DNA from: Hippophae tibetana
Taxonomy: Eukaryota > Streptophyta > Magnoliopsida > Rosales > Elaeagnaceae
Direction of reading: 5' to 3'
DNA: 64,000 bases
Assembly: GCA_037013495.1 (NCBI GenBank)
Contig: CM072804.1
Location: forward strand, 37,674,501-37,738,500
Shown: in pieces, positions 11,336 through 22,295 of the stretch
How positions within the stretch are numbered: position 1 is the stretch's first letter
Layout of the letters: every line of letters starts with the position of its first letter
Program-made: the position numbers and the translations under genes
The notes under the pieces: generated by a model
The model's input: the letters and a program-made list of their open reading frames with translations, nothing else
What the model was told of the DNA's origin: nothing
Databases searched by the model: none

Positions 11336-13266
11336 TGTTGTCTCTTTTGAAGAACATAAAACGTGCAAGCATACACGATCACAAGTAATAATATTTGATA
11401 AGTTATCGTTCCCACGGATATTTGTCACTATAATTTGTCGAGTACTAAAATTATCTCTCTCTGATTTTATCCAAAACGATCGTTGATTTGGAATAAATTT
11501 AAGAAAAGAGTTTAATAACAAAATAAAAGAAATCTAGTATTGTAGTTTTTCACCAAATTAATCCACTCGAATCATGTTATTTTCTTTTGATTTATATTTT
11601 TTAGTACATTTAATTTGTCAACCGAAAACTTCTAATTTTATCCATACATCTCTTCCGAGCTCCGTATAAACACACCTTGTTAAATTAATTCACTATATTC
11701 CTATGAGAATTAAACTCACCAATACGTTCTAAGTTCTCAAATGGCCACACATACAATTAGGGTATATTCCTATCCTTCATCATACATGTCATTCTATCCA
11801 TGAGCCATATACACAAAAATGCCTATTCCAAGTTTATTTAAGTGTCACAAATCATTTGATAAAATTCGTAAATAATCAAAAGCATTAAACACAAATAGAA
11901 TAAACAAATCGAACGTCTTATAAATCGTTAATAAATAATTAAAATCAAAGCTTCATAAATTTAGATAAAATGCAACCCCAGAAAAATTAAATTACTTCAT
12001 AAATTAAAATTAAAATTATAGCAGTTAATGAAAATGAGATGGATCGTAAATATTTGGCACACGTAGAACACAATAGAAGCCAAAAATAGCTTCTGCATGT
12101 TCCACAATCTAGCCCCAAACACTACAAAAAATCCCAAACTCTAAACTCCAAAAAAAACTCTCTACTCTATCATAATATCCCCTATTTATAGCTAAAAAAA
12201 TACATCTAAAATATTACATTTTTTAAGAAACGCATAAAAATTTGTATCGAAAATAAAACCCCGAAATTTTCCTTAAAATTCAAATCCACGCGTACGAAAG
12301 AGAATATTAAAATTTTTTACGCGTGGACGACAGAAACACAGGGCGTCATTTCTGATTTCTTTTAATTCAATCTGCATGCCACGTGTCAATCTCTTATTGG
12401 TTGAAGAATTAATACAGACACGTGGCAACATTTCATTCGGTGAGGAAACTGGTTGCACGCAAAGCACAACACACGGGATAAGGGCGCGAGGAACATGGGG
12501 AACAGTGGCTGGGACGCGTGCGTGATCCTGTGCTTTTGCGCTCACCGAACCTTGCCACGTGTCACAATATGATTGGCTGAAAGATCAATTGGAACAGGTG
12601 GCAGCTTTCTATTCGTTGTATAACTGGGCTCATATGAATCGACCGCACGGAATCATGCCTTGAAAACACGTCAGACACGTGGGTCCCACCCTGCATGCTA
12701 GCCTGCACAGCAGGTGGGCCCTACTTGGGCACCACGTGACTTCGGGAATAATGGGTCCACTCGCTTTTGTCGGGTTTGAAACACACGCGCCAATCCTGAC
12801 CATTTTTTGTGTGATCTGACGGCTCACGTGGCGCGCGTGTATTATGGCACGTGGGATTCTTCTCTCCTGCGCAGAAAATTCAAATTTAATTAATTTCATT
12901 TTGACCCACAAATTTAATTCAAATTACATTTTAAACTTTCTTTAATTACAATTAAGCCATTTTCTAATTTAAATTAAATTTTTAATTTTTAATAATTAAA
13001 ATTATGCCCGATTTTAATTTAAATTATATTTTAGACTTTTATAAATTGTAATTAAGAATTCTTTTATTTGAAATTATATATGTGGAAATAAATTAACAAT
13101 TAAGTACTGTTTCGATTCAAATTATTTAATTTTATTAAAAATGTATTCATTAACACATAAAAGGTAAATATTAATTTATTTAACTAAAATTAACAAAAAA
13201 TGTTAAGAACATAGCAATTATATTTAATAAAATAAATGAAAATAAATATATAAAATACAGTTATCA
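11336..13266 (-). mobile_element. Solo LTR, family D copy 1 (1931 bp)
   Basis: The element begins TGTTGTCTC on the plus strand and ends TTATCA, so it is TG...CA in either orientation. It is flanked by 5 bp target duplications AGAGC at 11331-11335 and 13267-13271. The same sequence occurs in the other orientation at about 30103-32040. In sense (minus) orientation it has a GC-richer U3, a TATA box (TATAAATAGG at 12181-12190) and a U5 with the gypsy-type GCAAGCATAC ... TTATCGTTCCC signature. No internal region flanks it, so it is a solo LTR made by LTR-LTR recombination. It sits inside the caulimovirid fossil. Confidence 0.88.
12380..12853. promoter_or_regulatory. G-box/ABRE cluster in LTR family D
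   Basis: Seven perfect CACGTG palindromes lie at 12380, 12419, 12556, 12676, 12733, 12825 and 12848 (start positions), several in the fuller form CCACGTGTC or ACACGTGGC. They lie about 190 to 670 bp upstream of the LTR TATA box at 12181-12190. CACGTG with GTC/GGC flanks is the core bound by plant bZIP (ABF/GBF) and bHLH factors. This suggests that this LTR family carried a stress- or light-responsive promoter. Activity today is unknown. Confidence 0.6.
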
Positions 13267-13271
13267 AGAGC

Positions 13272-14022
13272 CATATTTCTATGGAAGTAATTATAACTTT
13301 TCTAGTCTAGTAATTTATTTTGACTTTAGAAGAATTATCAATGTTTTGAGTTTATGTTAACTTAACATTTATCCTCTTAGAAGATAGAGTTTATCTTTAT
13401 TGAATTCCTTTTCTGGAATTACCCTTGGTTTTGTGACTTCCCCATTAGTGTTGAAAATCCCTAATTTGATAAAATGGTAAGGACTAACACAACCTTCTTC
13501 ATTCTATTCTATAAGTGAACTGAAACATCTAAAATAGATAGGCTTGTCACATGTTCTAATCTTTTTCTTAAATTTCTTAATAGCCTTCTTGAAATTTTCA
13601 AGAAAATAATTTGATTCATTTAAATTAATTACTGGACATAGGTTCTCAATGAACTTGCATAGAAAGTTTTATAAATAAAAATTAGATCAACTCCTTTGAG
13701 AATATTAAATTTACTACCTATAGGGAATTCTTCTTCTATTGTGTAAAATTTTATATCTTTGATATGTTCTGAAGTAGATTTTCTGGCTAAGTTATAAAGA
13801 TTCAACAATTGTGGTTTACTTAAATTCCTATATTGATATTTTTCATCTTCAATGACCAATGTATTCCTAGGGAATTTTTTCCTAAATAGTAATTGATGGT
13901 CGTACTACCTATATTGTCTTTATGAGAGGCATTTCTCTAAATAGTATTATTGATCGTACTATATTTCTGAGGGTCTTCAACCTACTTGGTGACGATGGTT
14001 ATTGTTATAATGCTGCAAAGTA
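13272..14022 (-). pseudogene. Viroplasmin-like region of caulimovirid fossil, left part
   Basis: Lysine-rich minus-strand readings, including one at 13629-13859, lie between the solo LTR and the CACTA element. Their composition matches the viral readings on both sides of the insertions. No clear domain motif is visible in this part, so the assignment rests on continuity. The last three bases (14020-14022) are the CACTA target duplication. Confidence 0.4.
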
Positions 14023-15063
14023 CACTACTACAAAACGAACTATTAAAGTCGGTTAAAAAATGACTTTAAACCAATTTAAAGTCGGTTCGCTGAACCGACT
14101 TTAAATGAAATGACTTAAAATTTAAAGTCGGTTCACGTGTTGAACTAACTTTAAATTTTAAATTTTTTTTTTTACAAAATTTACTCATTTTCTATTATAC
14201 TCAAATTAAAACCTGTATTCGATCACTATATAATAGTAGAAAAAAGCAAAATATGTTTAACAAATAGTTTAAATAATAAAAATAAATGAAAAATAAAATA
14301 TTAATTAATAGCAGAAAAATTACCATTCTATGTTATTCAAGATCATCATATTCTTCTTTTGATGTTATAATACAAAACTTTATACACAAATAATAACACA
14401 TAATAATAGAAAAAAATATGAATAATAAGTGTGTAGGATTAATAGAAATACTTACAAGAGTAAATAAAGTGACAAAATGAAGGAAATGAAGAAAAAATGG
14501 TGTTTTGTAAGTGACAAATGGGTATAAATTTTTTGAGTATTTTGCTAAAAACAATTAGGGGATCTAAAAGATAAGTTAGAAAGGAAGAAAACCCACTAAC
14601 CGACACTAGAATTGGTGGTCGTAGGTGGCCAAAATATTAGAAAGAGTGAGGAGAAGTGGATGAGGTTTTGGGATTTTGAGAGTTATGCACCGCTTGGAAT
14701 AGTTTCTGTCTGGGGAAAAAAGAAGAGAAAATGAAATATCCACATGTGTAGCATTGGTTCTACGTGTCAACCGATGCTATCCATGGTGGACATAGCATCA
14801 ATTTGCATGTTGAACCGATGCTACATGTAGGACGCAGCGTCGGTTGACGTGGTGAACCAATGCTATCCAAGTGTGTAGCATCGGTTGATACGTAGAACCG
14901 ACGCTACGTCCTACGTATAGTGTTGATTTGACATGTCAATCGATACTTCGAACTACGTAGATAGCATCGGTTCTACACGGAACCAACTTTAAATTCATTA
15001 TAAATTAGGTTTTTCCAAAAACTGACTTTATATATCGACTTAAATACCCATTTTGTAGTAGTG
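14023..15063. mobile_element. Non-autonomous CACTA transposon (1041 bp)
   Basis: The left terminus is CACTACTACAAAA and the right terminus is TTTTGTAGTAGTG, perfect inverted repeats of 13 bp with the CACTA signature. A 3 bp target duplication GTA lies at 14020-14022 and 15064-15066, as expected for the superfamily. Subterminal repeats of TTTAAAGTCGGTTC and its complement lie at 14040-14150. A second set (TAGCATCGGTTGACACG-like units, partly palindromic) occupies 14750-14990. No transposase is present; a 73-codon minus frame at 14333-14554 has no recognisable domain. It must be mobilised in trans. It is inserted in the caulimovirid fossil, so it is younger than the virus copy. The two perfect termini suggest fairly recent movement. 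Confidence 0.9.
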
Positions 15064-15480
15064 GTAATTTTCAACTATATCCTTTGGAGTTGTTAGTTTT
15101 GGTGCTCTACAGTTGGCATAACTGCCTTCAACTTCTATTTTATTGGTGAAAGCTCTCTGAGTTATTCTACTAAATCTAATAATATCTTTATTTGCTGCAA
15201 GCCAATTGTTGTAAACTCCTAGTTTTGATCCATTATTGACCTTATAAGTCTTTTTTTTGTATTCTTCTTCTAATTCTTTAGCCCAATTGAGCTTTTCCTT
15301 TTTGTTTTCAAATATGTTACTCTCTTTTGAATTGTTAGGTTCTTCTATCTTCAAAAGTTTTACCTTCCTTAGAATTAATTTTTAATGAGGATTTTTCTTT
15401 AGAGTTTTTGGACTCTAATAGTTGTTTTGAATTGTTAAGTTCTTCCTATTTAAATATTGTCTCCAAAAGTGACTTCATTA
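15064..15480 (-). pseudogene. Viroplasmin-like (TAV) region of caulimovirid fossil
   Basis: A minus-strand reading at about 15064-15354 contains YKVNNGSKLGVYNNW, which resembles the N-terminal RNase-H-like fold of caulimovirus viroplasmin/transactivator proteins (YVVFNGPKPGIYSSW type). It is followed by basic sequence. Its place just downstream of reverse transcriptase and RNase H is where ORF VI sits in caulimoviruses. The call is moderate because the match is short. Confidence 0.45.
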
Positions 15481-16600
15481 GGTATAAAACCTCTCATTGT
15501 TCCTAAAGGATTCTTAACTCCTTTTCCTTTATCTTGAACTTGATATTAAGATGTTTCATTCCTACAAGAAAAAAATAGTTAAATGTGCTAATTCTCTTGT
15601 AAGGAAAACTACTAAACTATTCTTGTTTCCTAAAATATGTTCGATATTAAAATTGTAGTGGTTAAGCCAGTGTGGTCATATGACTAATCTTTCTTGTTTA
15701 TAGTCACCTACAATATTAGTTCTTAAAAAATAACTAAAATTCTTATTATTTGATTTTGATCATTTATCTTAAACTTATTACATATATTGTAAATTTCTTA
15801 ATAGTTTTTTTGATAACTAAGTATTGTTTTTCTTTATTATGATAATTTAGTTCTAGACCATAGAAAGATCTTGATGTATATCTACAAAGATATTTATCTT
15901 TATTATTTACGTTTTCCTTTAAAATTACTCCTCAATATTCGTATGAAGCATTCATTTCAATTATCATTTTATCATTTGGACCTGGATAGTATAAAGTTGG
16001 CAAAGTTTTTACCCTTGCTTCTACTATATCAATGTACAAAGTATCTTGTTCTGTTCATTTTCAAAAATGATATTTTTTCAATTTTGTTTGTAAAAGTGTT
16101 CACATTTTTGTAAATTTCTTGATGCATGCTTCAACATACGTTAAACATCCTAAGAATTTTTGTACTTGATTTTTGTCTTTTAATTAACTAGAAAATCATT
16201 GAATATTATTAAGTATATAGAGCTATAGAATATGTTTTCCTTCTTCAATTCCTAACCCTAAATACTTGATTTTTTGCTAAGAAATTATTGCTTCTTTTTA
16301 GAATGTATGATACCTTCTTTTGAGCATTTTTGTAGAATATTAATAATATTCAAATAATGTTTATTTAATTCATTATTAAAAATTAAAATATCTTCTATGT
16401 AAACACACAAAAAAAATTGTAATTTTTTAAAGATGTTGTCTATATACATTTGAAAAATATCTAGAGTTTGTTTTAATCTGAATGGTACTATAGTCCATTG
16501 GGGGAAACTAAATACCGTTAGTTTCTGAGATTCATCATCCAGTCTTATTTGCCAAAATTCAATTTTAGAATCAAAGCTTAAGAAATATTTCTTTTGTTTT

Positions 16601-16639
<39 letters not shown>

Positions 16640-17250
16640 TCTTTCTTTGGAATAAAGTATTTATCATCAATGGTTTCTTTATTTAGTGTTTTGAAGTTTA
16701 TTACCATTCTCTTTTTTATCTTCTTTTTTTAGCTTATTTTCAACTAAGAATGCTAGATTAGACTTTTAGATCCAAAAGTTCTTTAATTTGTTTTCCAAAT
16801 TCAATCCTATTTTATAGAGTATAAATCATAAGTTTTATTCTAATGACTTTAATAGGGTCTCTTAGTTTTATATTTGCAATCATTTTAGATATATTTATTT
16901 TTGGATTTAAAGGATTTTGTGAGCTTGCTATTTTTGATATTTTTCTAATACCAGTCAAGATTTTATCTTCCTGAATTTCATTAAGAAAATAGTTTTGTTT
17001 CTCTTTTATATCTAATGAAATATTTTCTAAATAAGATTTTTGTTACTACTTTGTGTTGATCTCCTAACGTTTTTACTTTTTATTTTGTTGTATAAAAATT
17101 GGGTTTCATACCGTTAAAGGTTTTCTTATTTTTGACACATAAATGGTTTCACAATCTAGTATTGTGAAACTTATTTTGTCTATATATTGTGTAAAAAATT
17201 GATATAAATTTAGAAAATTATTCTCTATTAATTAATCAACTTTTGTTTTC
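15481..17250 (-). pseudogene. Caulimovirid reverse transcriptase / RNase H remains
   Basis: On the minus strand the region holds, in order, an upstream part with KQIKELLDLKV, the palm region (MVINFKTLNKETIDDKY, WQIRLDDESQKL, then a YIEDILIFNN active-site strand corresponding to YVDDILVFSN in CaMV), and an RNase H part with CRYTSRSF near 15.87 kb. The enzyme copies pregenomic RNA into DNA in the viral replication cycle. An AAT microsatellite lies inside at about 16604-16640. The copy is a fossil with several breaks and cannot make a working enzyme. The family assignment is stronger than the exact genus. Confidence 0.75.
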
Positions 17251-17399
17251 TTATATATATGATAGGAATATGAAATTTATATTATATATTATAATATTTT
17301 ATTAAGATTTATTGTAGTATTATTAGTAATTCTTATAATTAAATTTTTTGGTGCATGTTTTCAAAGCTCTACTGGGAATGCATATTTATTAGCTACAAA

Positions 17400-18760
17400 C
17401 ATAATGTCCCTACATCATTGAATTGAGGTGTTGTTTTAACATGGTAATTATTCTTTGCCTTTTGTCTATAATTTCTCAATTAGCAACTCCACTTGTGCTT
17501 CCACCTTTTTTTATAAAAGCCTCCAAAGAGTCCAACATTTGATTTGTTCTTAATTGGTTATCTCTACTCACTTGAATGAATGCATTCAAGTTATCCTTTA
17601 GAGTTGGCTTATTGGGAGGATTCTTGGGAAAATATTGGTGGAATTACTAGCTTTGTTGATTTAAGCTTTGGATAAATGGAGGATTGTTTTGCCTCCATGA
17701 TAAATTAGGATGATTTCTTCGCCTTGGATTATAGGTATTTACATTGGGATCATAATTTGGTCTTGATAAATAACCCCTTAATACATTGACCTGTTTTAGT
17801 CCATTAATTACTTCTCCTTAATAGGGATAGGTATCAATACCATATCCTAAATTATTGCACAAGCCACATTGTTCTTTATTGGTTACGACATGTATCGTGA
17901 GAAATGAAACTTACTTGGTCAATTGTGTAAGTTGCATTTGTACTTTTATATTGGAGTCTATTTCATGGCTTCTGGCTCACCTCACTCAGGAGCTTTTCTA
18001 TTAGGAATTAGCACCCAACATTTTAAAGAGATTTTAAGTCTCTAAGGTTGTCTTTTCTACCATCACTCTTTTCGTAGTGTTGTCAATGATGAACTAAGAT
18101 TGTTATATCAATCCATCATAGAAAAACTACTTCTGTAGTTATACATGATAGTTATATTAGAGGCATTGACTGAGGAAGAATTTGAAGCTATCCCAAGCTT
18201 CGTCGAAAGGTTCTCCCTCCATCTGAGAGAAAGTTACAATCATTGCTCTCAGCTCTGATATTTTCTGATGGAAATATAATTTTCCCATAAATTTCTTATA
18301 TACATCCTTCTAGGTCATTAAGGAACCTAGTGGAATGACATTAGCCAAGCCTTGGCTCTATCTTTAAGGGTGTGGGGAAACATTGCATTTTGAGCTAGTC
18401 CTTGGTGAGTATACCGATAGGAAATGTTTGGATTGTAGAGTAAAAGTCCCTAATGAAAGATAGGAAGTCTTCATTAGTAATTCCATTAAAAGAAGCTAAC
18501 ATACAAAAATGAATATTTCTTAATTCATAATTTTAGACAATCTCGTCGAGTTTGATTGAGGCGGTAACAAAGCCAATAACTAGCCTTATATACTTCATCA
18601 TAATAGTCTCCCTAATTTATGGATTTTTCCCCATATTTTGTTGGTTCAAGTTGTCTAGGTTTGGTTCAAGATTTTGTTCAATTAAATGCTATGGGATCTC
18701 AAAGTCCAACCTTCTTAACTGTCTATTATGTCTATTAATGTTAATTTTATAAGGTGTAAG
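17400..18760 (-). pseudogene. Gypsy (Athila-like) gag remnant
   Basis: On the minus strand, 18190-18230 reads as MEGEPFDEAWDSFK, a motif typical of gag in Athila/Tat-type gypsy elements. At 17590-17760 it reads as RPNYDPNVNTYNPRRRNHP and WRQNNPPF, the usual gag C-terminal area rich in Asn and Pro. It lies downstream (minus sense) of an LTR at 19.2-20.6 kb and would belong to that element. It is broken by many changes. The protein would form the virus-like particle core. Protease and pol parts of this element are not seen; the sequence to the left is the caulimovirid fossil. Confidence 0.65.
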
Positions 18761-19191
18761 AAGGTACCATGACCTTTTATCTCGTATAAACTTATAAAAA
18801 AAATTAAGAACACCTGTTTAGTAGAAAAATAGAAAGAAAATAAATATACAAGTATGTTACATATAATACAAAAAGGTTATGATATAAGAAATTATGATAC
18901 CATTTATACAATAATTACATCAACTATATTACATGTTTGTACACACAAATACTAAACATAAATTACTTTAAAGAAATAAAATAAAAAAGTAAATAAATAA
19001 AAGAAAAAAGGTTAAAATAAAATTAAAATTTTGGAATAAAAAAAATAATGAATAAAATAATTAAATAAATAAAAAATTAAAGTAAATTAAGAATTGAAGA
19101 AAAGAAAAGAAAATTAACTTAAAAGTTTAATTATTTTTAAATTAAAATAAAAGAAAAGAAACTTAAAAATAATATTTTTTTTAATAAAAAA
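18761..19191 (-). other. A-rich leader between gag and LTR
   Basis: This is A-rich DNA with many AAATAAATAAA-type words, like the leader seen at 45600-45790 next to another gypsy LTR. No clear primer-binding site is readable. It is probably the untranslated leader of the 17.4-20.6 kb element. Confidence 0.4.
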
Positions 19192-20580
19192 TAATGATAA
19201 GTATACTTTCAAGGTCTATCTAAAGAGGAATCATATAGTTTTCAAATAATTCAATAAATTTTTAAAACAAAACTAAGCCTAAACATTTTATCACAAAGTT
19301 TAGGTTTTTGAAAGATCTAAATTACTGACATAATATTAAAGATAGATTCAACAACTATCAAGCAAGTAAACATTTAAACTCAATAGAGAAATTATGAGAT
19401 AAATATCTGGGAAATAACTTTCATATTCTAAAACTACTACCAACAATATGTCGTCAATATATTTTTAAATAGTGATTTTTATAAAAAAAACATTTAAATA
19501 AAATGTTTACTCTAATTATACAGTTAATATAAATCAAAGGTTTAAGAACATTACTCTAAATCGGATCCAGATAATTAAATCTTAAATCTAATTTTTATAT
19601 TTTAAATTTACTACGAAAATTCTAACATCACTATATTTTTTATAATAAACTTTGTAAACTTCTTGAATACAAAATAATACTTAATTTTATAAAAATGTTT
19701 ACCTACTTTAATATTTAACAAGCATAATAATGCTACTAATATCCCATAATATATTTTAGCTAGACATGCTTATAATTAATAATCAACCAAAATATTAAAA
19801 ATAGCATTCAAAACAACATATAAAATTAATCTAAAAATGGAATAATATATTTAAAATTTATACATAAAGTATATCCTTCCAAATATAGAGTTTTTGTGTT
19901 GTTTCTATAATTGAAAAACCTCCAATATATTCGAAAATACCATTTTTTGAATAGAAGATAACTACTACATAAGCTAAACTATGTTCAATTCTCAATTAAA
20001 AAAAGAATTAAAATAAATCTAAAAACTAAATAAAAGCTAAATAAAGTTTAGGAGAAATAGAAGAGCTAAAGGATGAGGGATTATTTACAATTGAGGTGAA
20101 AAGGATTTTTATAGGCATGGAAAATGCTACAAATAGGAGAAATTTGTGGATTAGAAAGTCGAGCATTATGGCATGCTTTTCTTGGCACCATGGCATGACC
20201 TTGTACACATTTTTAATCAGGATCTGATTGTATCGAGTTGCGTTGTGCTAGAAGTGCACCACAGCACGCATGTTGTTGCGTTTCTAAAAACTCACTTGTA
20301 TTTCACCCGTGTACATTGATTTGGAATATATGTAAGGGTTACATATGTTAGTCTCTTATGTTTCATAATTGAAATGGAGTGCTTTTAGGTACTTTTCTTC
20401 AAGCATTGATATGTTAAATCATTTTGAAACTAAAATTACATGAAAACAAGAAAACATACCCATGATTCTGAAAAGATAGATTTGCTAAAAATATGATAAA
20501 ACTTATGCCAATACAAATCTATTTTGATTTTTTGTAGTGCATAAAATCATGTGATATTTAGTACTTTTAAGCACTCATCA
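19192..20580 (-). mobile_element. Athila-like LTR, subfamily B, partial
   Basis: The right end is AAGCACTCATCA (minus strand TGATGAGTGCTT), the 5' end of the LTR family found elsewhere in the window. From about 19192 it shows the U5 signature ATGATAAGTATAC followed by AAGGTCTATCTAAAG. The interior differs from subfamily A but shares stretches such as AAAATAGCATTCAAAA with 47.4-47.5 kb. The last part of U5 next to the primer site is missing. It is the 5' LTR of the gag remnant at 17.4-18.8 kb. Old. Confidence 0.65.
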
Positions 20581-20989
20581 TAGTCAACTATCCCTTACCT
20601 TAAAATAGCATCTTAGGATGACTATTTCTTTATGTTGCAAAGGTAGTATCTTCCAACTTGTCACCTTGAACTAAAGTTCCAATAGAAAGAGGAATTGTAA
20701 TCATGAGACTACTACATCATAGGGATTCAAGAGGGATAGAAAATGTGAGTAGGACAGTTAAAATGAGTGGAATTTAGGTCAGTTTATATTTATATCTTAC
20801 CTATAATTTATTTTTCAATTAAAAGTTCTAGATGAGGTCCAACGCAGCCTAGTCAACACTAGTGCCAAAACAAATGAGAATAAATAAATATTTTAGCCAA
20901 ATTGGCATTCATGTAAACATTTTTAACTTAACTATCCAAGCACCCAACACAACCTTAGCATCCAGAAAGGTTATAACACCAAAGTGAGA
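20581..20989. other. No gene supported
   Basis: No coding or repeat family is recognisable. The stretch lies between a gypsy LTR and the tandem array at 20990-22080 and has a slightly more balanced base composition than its surroundings. Confidence 0.4.
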
Positions 20990-22080
20990 ATCAGCCTCTC
21001 ATCCACAACAACCATAGCTTTGCATCAAGGCATGATCACCCTTGTGTGCTACTATGGTTTGGGAGTGTGTAGATTCCTCCCATGAATATAATAGCCATAC
21101 CTGATCAAAGCTAGGAACCTAACTTGTCCTAAATTGGATCATGAAGGCTACTCTTTTTACTAAACCATATAGCGACTACCATCCAATAGAGGCTTGACGT
21201 ATAATGCCATCTAGTCATCGTCTTAATGGAATAAGTTCTATGTTGGAAAAAAAATAGCTGGCCTTGAACATCTTCCACACCTACAATGACCTCAATCCAA
21301 GATTCAAACTAGCTCACTTGGCTTAACATCCTGTGCATTAATATAAGTAGGCTCAACATCCATACCAACTATGATCTAATGGAATACTTAGCATTAAACC
21401 ATTATCTCAATGGATCACTTCCTATATGGAAATAGAAGTAAGATAAACACCTATTCAATATCCACATCCACTGTGACATAGGATCAAGATAGTCTCTCCC
21501 ATTATCTCAATGAATAACTTTCTATGCAAAAATGGAAGCAAGATAAACAACCTTTTTAACGCTAATAGTGATTGTGACAAAAGATCAAGACATTATCTTC
21601 CATTATCTCAATGAATTACTTCCTATATGGAAACAAAAGCGAAATAAGCACCCCTTCAATGCCCACCACTATTGTAACCCATGATCAAGATAATGTCTTC
21701 CATTAACTCGATAGATAACTTCCTATACGGAAACAAAAGTGTGCTCAATACCTCTTTAACACCCACATTGATAGTGATCCATAATCTAGGCGATAGAGCT
21801 ACCAACTATGGTCTTAATGGAACAACTGTGATCTAGCATCAGAATAACCTAGAATCATTGAACCAATGTCTTAATGGGCTATGTCTGATATGGATAATGA
21901 AGTTAGGGTTAACCTTTCTTGCACTCATACTGACTACAGTCCAGGAGCACAACATTAGTCAACTTGAAATCTAGACACACATTTCTTAATGGACCATATC
22001 TTGTGCAAAAAATGGAACTCAGATATAACCTTTTTCATACCTATAATGATGATGATCTAAGATCTAAGCATTGGGACTAG
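20990..22080. repeat. Diverged tandem array, period about 100 bp
   Basis: The clearest units start at about 21400, 21500, 21601 and 21701 with CATTATCTCAATG or a close variant, giving a period of 100 to 101 bp. Each continues with ACTTCCTATATGGAAA, then an A-rich part, AACACC, TTCAAT..CCCAC and ATCAAGATA. More diverged units extend left to about 21216 and earlier (CTTAATGGAATAAGTTCTATG, CACACCTACAATGACC) and right to about 22060 (CTTAATGGGCTATGTCTGATATGG, CATACCTATAATGATG). It has no coding capacity that I recognise. It looks like an old satellite or minisatellite, or the internal repeat block of an unidentified element. Confidence 0.7.
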
Positions 22081-22152
22081 GAAAGGTATACCAAAGGATA
22101 AAGTGGGGTATGACCTACTTCACACCCAAGAAACTCCTCCTTAGGAATTAGT

Positions 22153-22159
22153 GATTCTT

Positions 22160-22223
<64 letters not shown>

Positions 22224-22230
22224 TCTCTCA

Positions 22231-22295
<65 letters not shown>
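22153..22295. repeat. Compound microsatellite (CT)n(CA)n(TA)n
   Basis: A pure dinucleotide tract runs through (CT)n with two ATCT interruptions (22157-22229), then (CA)n (22230-22280), then (TA)n (22281-22295). Open frames on both strands over it are simple-sequence artefacts. Such tracts are highly length-variable. Confidence 0.95.

Larger units (their letters stand above)
10371..17250 (-). mobile_element. Endogenous caulimovirid fossil (Caulimoviridae)
   Basis: On the minus strand, going from high to low coordinates, parts of a plant pararetrovirus follow in the order expected for caulimovirus-like genomes. They are a protease/reverse transcriptase N-terminal part (about 16.75-17.25 kb), reverse transcriptase palm (about 16.28-16.75 kb), RNase H (about 15.75-16.0 kb), a viroplasmin-like downstream region (about 15.4 to 11.14 kb, with two insertions), and a possible intergenic promoter and leader (about 10.4-11.1 kb). 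Peptides such as KQIKELLDLKV, WQIRLDDESQKLT and DNIFKK read like the CaMV-type reverse transcriptase. Movement and coat protein parts are not seen. It is broken, with well over ten breaks, and old: a CACTA element and a solo LTR inserted later. The right end meets a gypsy gag region near 17.3 kb. Confidence 0.75.

Noticed and set aside
20990-22080. Coding exon series in the tandem array
   Set aside because: The 100-101 bp period is not a multiple of three throughout and no frame stays open.
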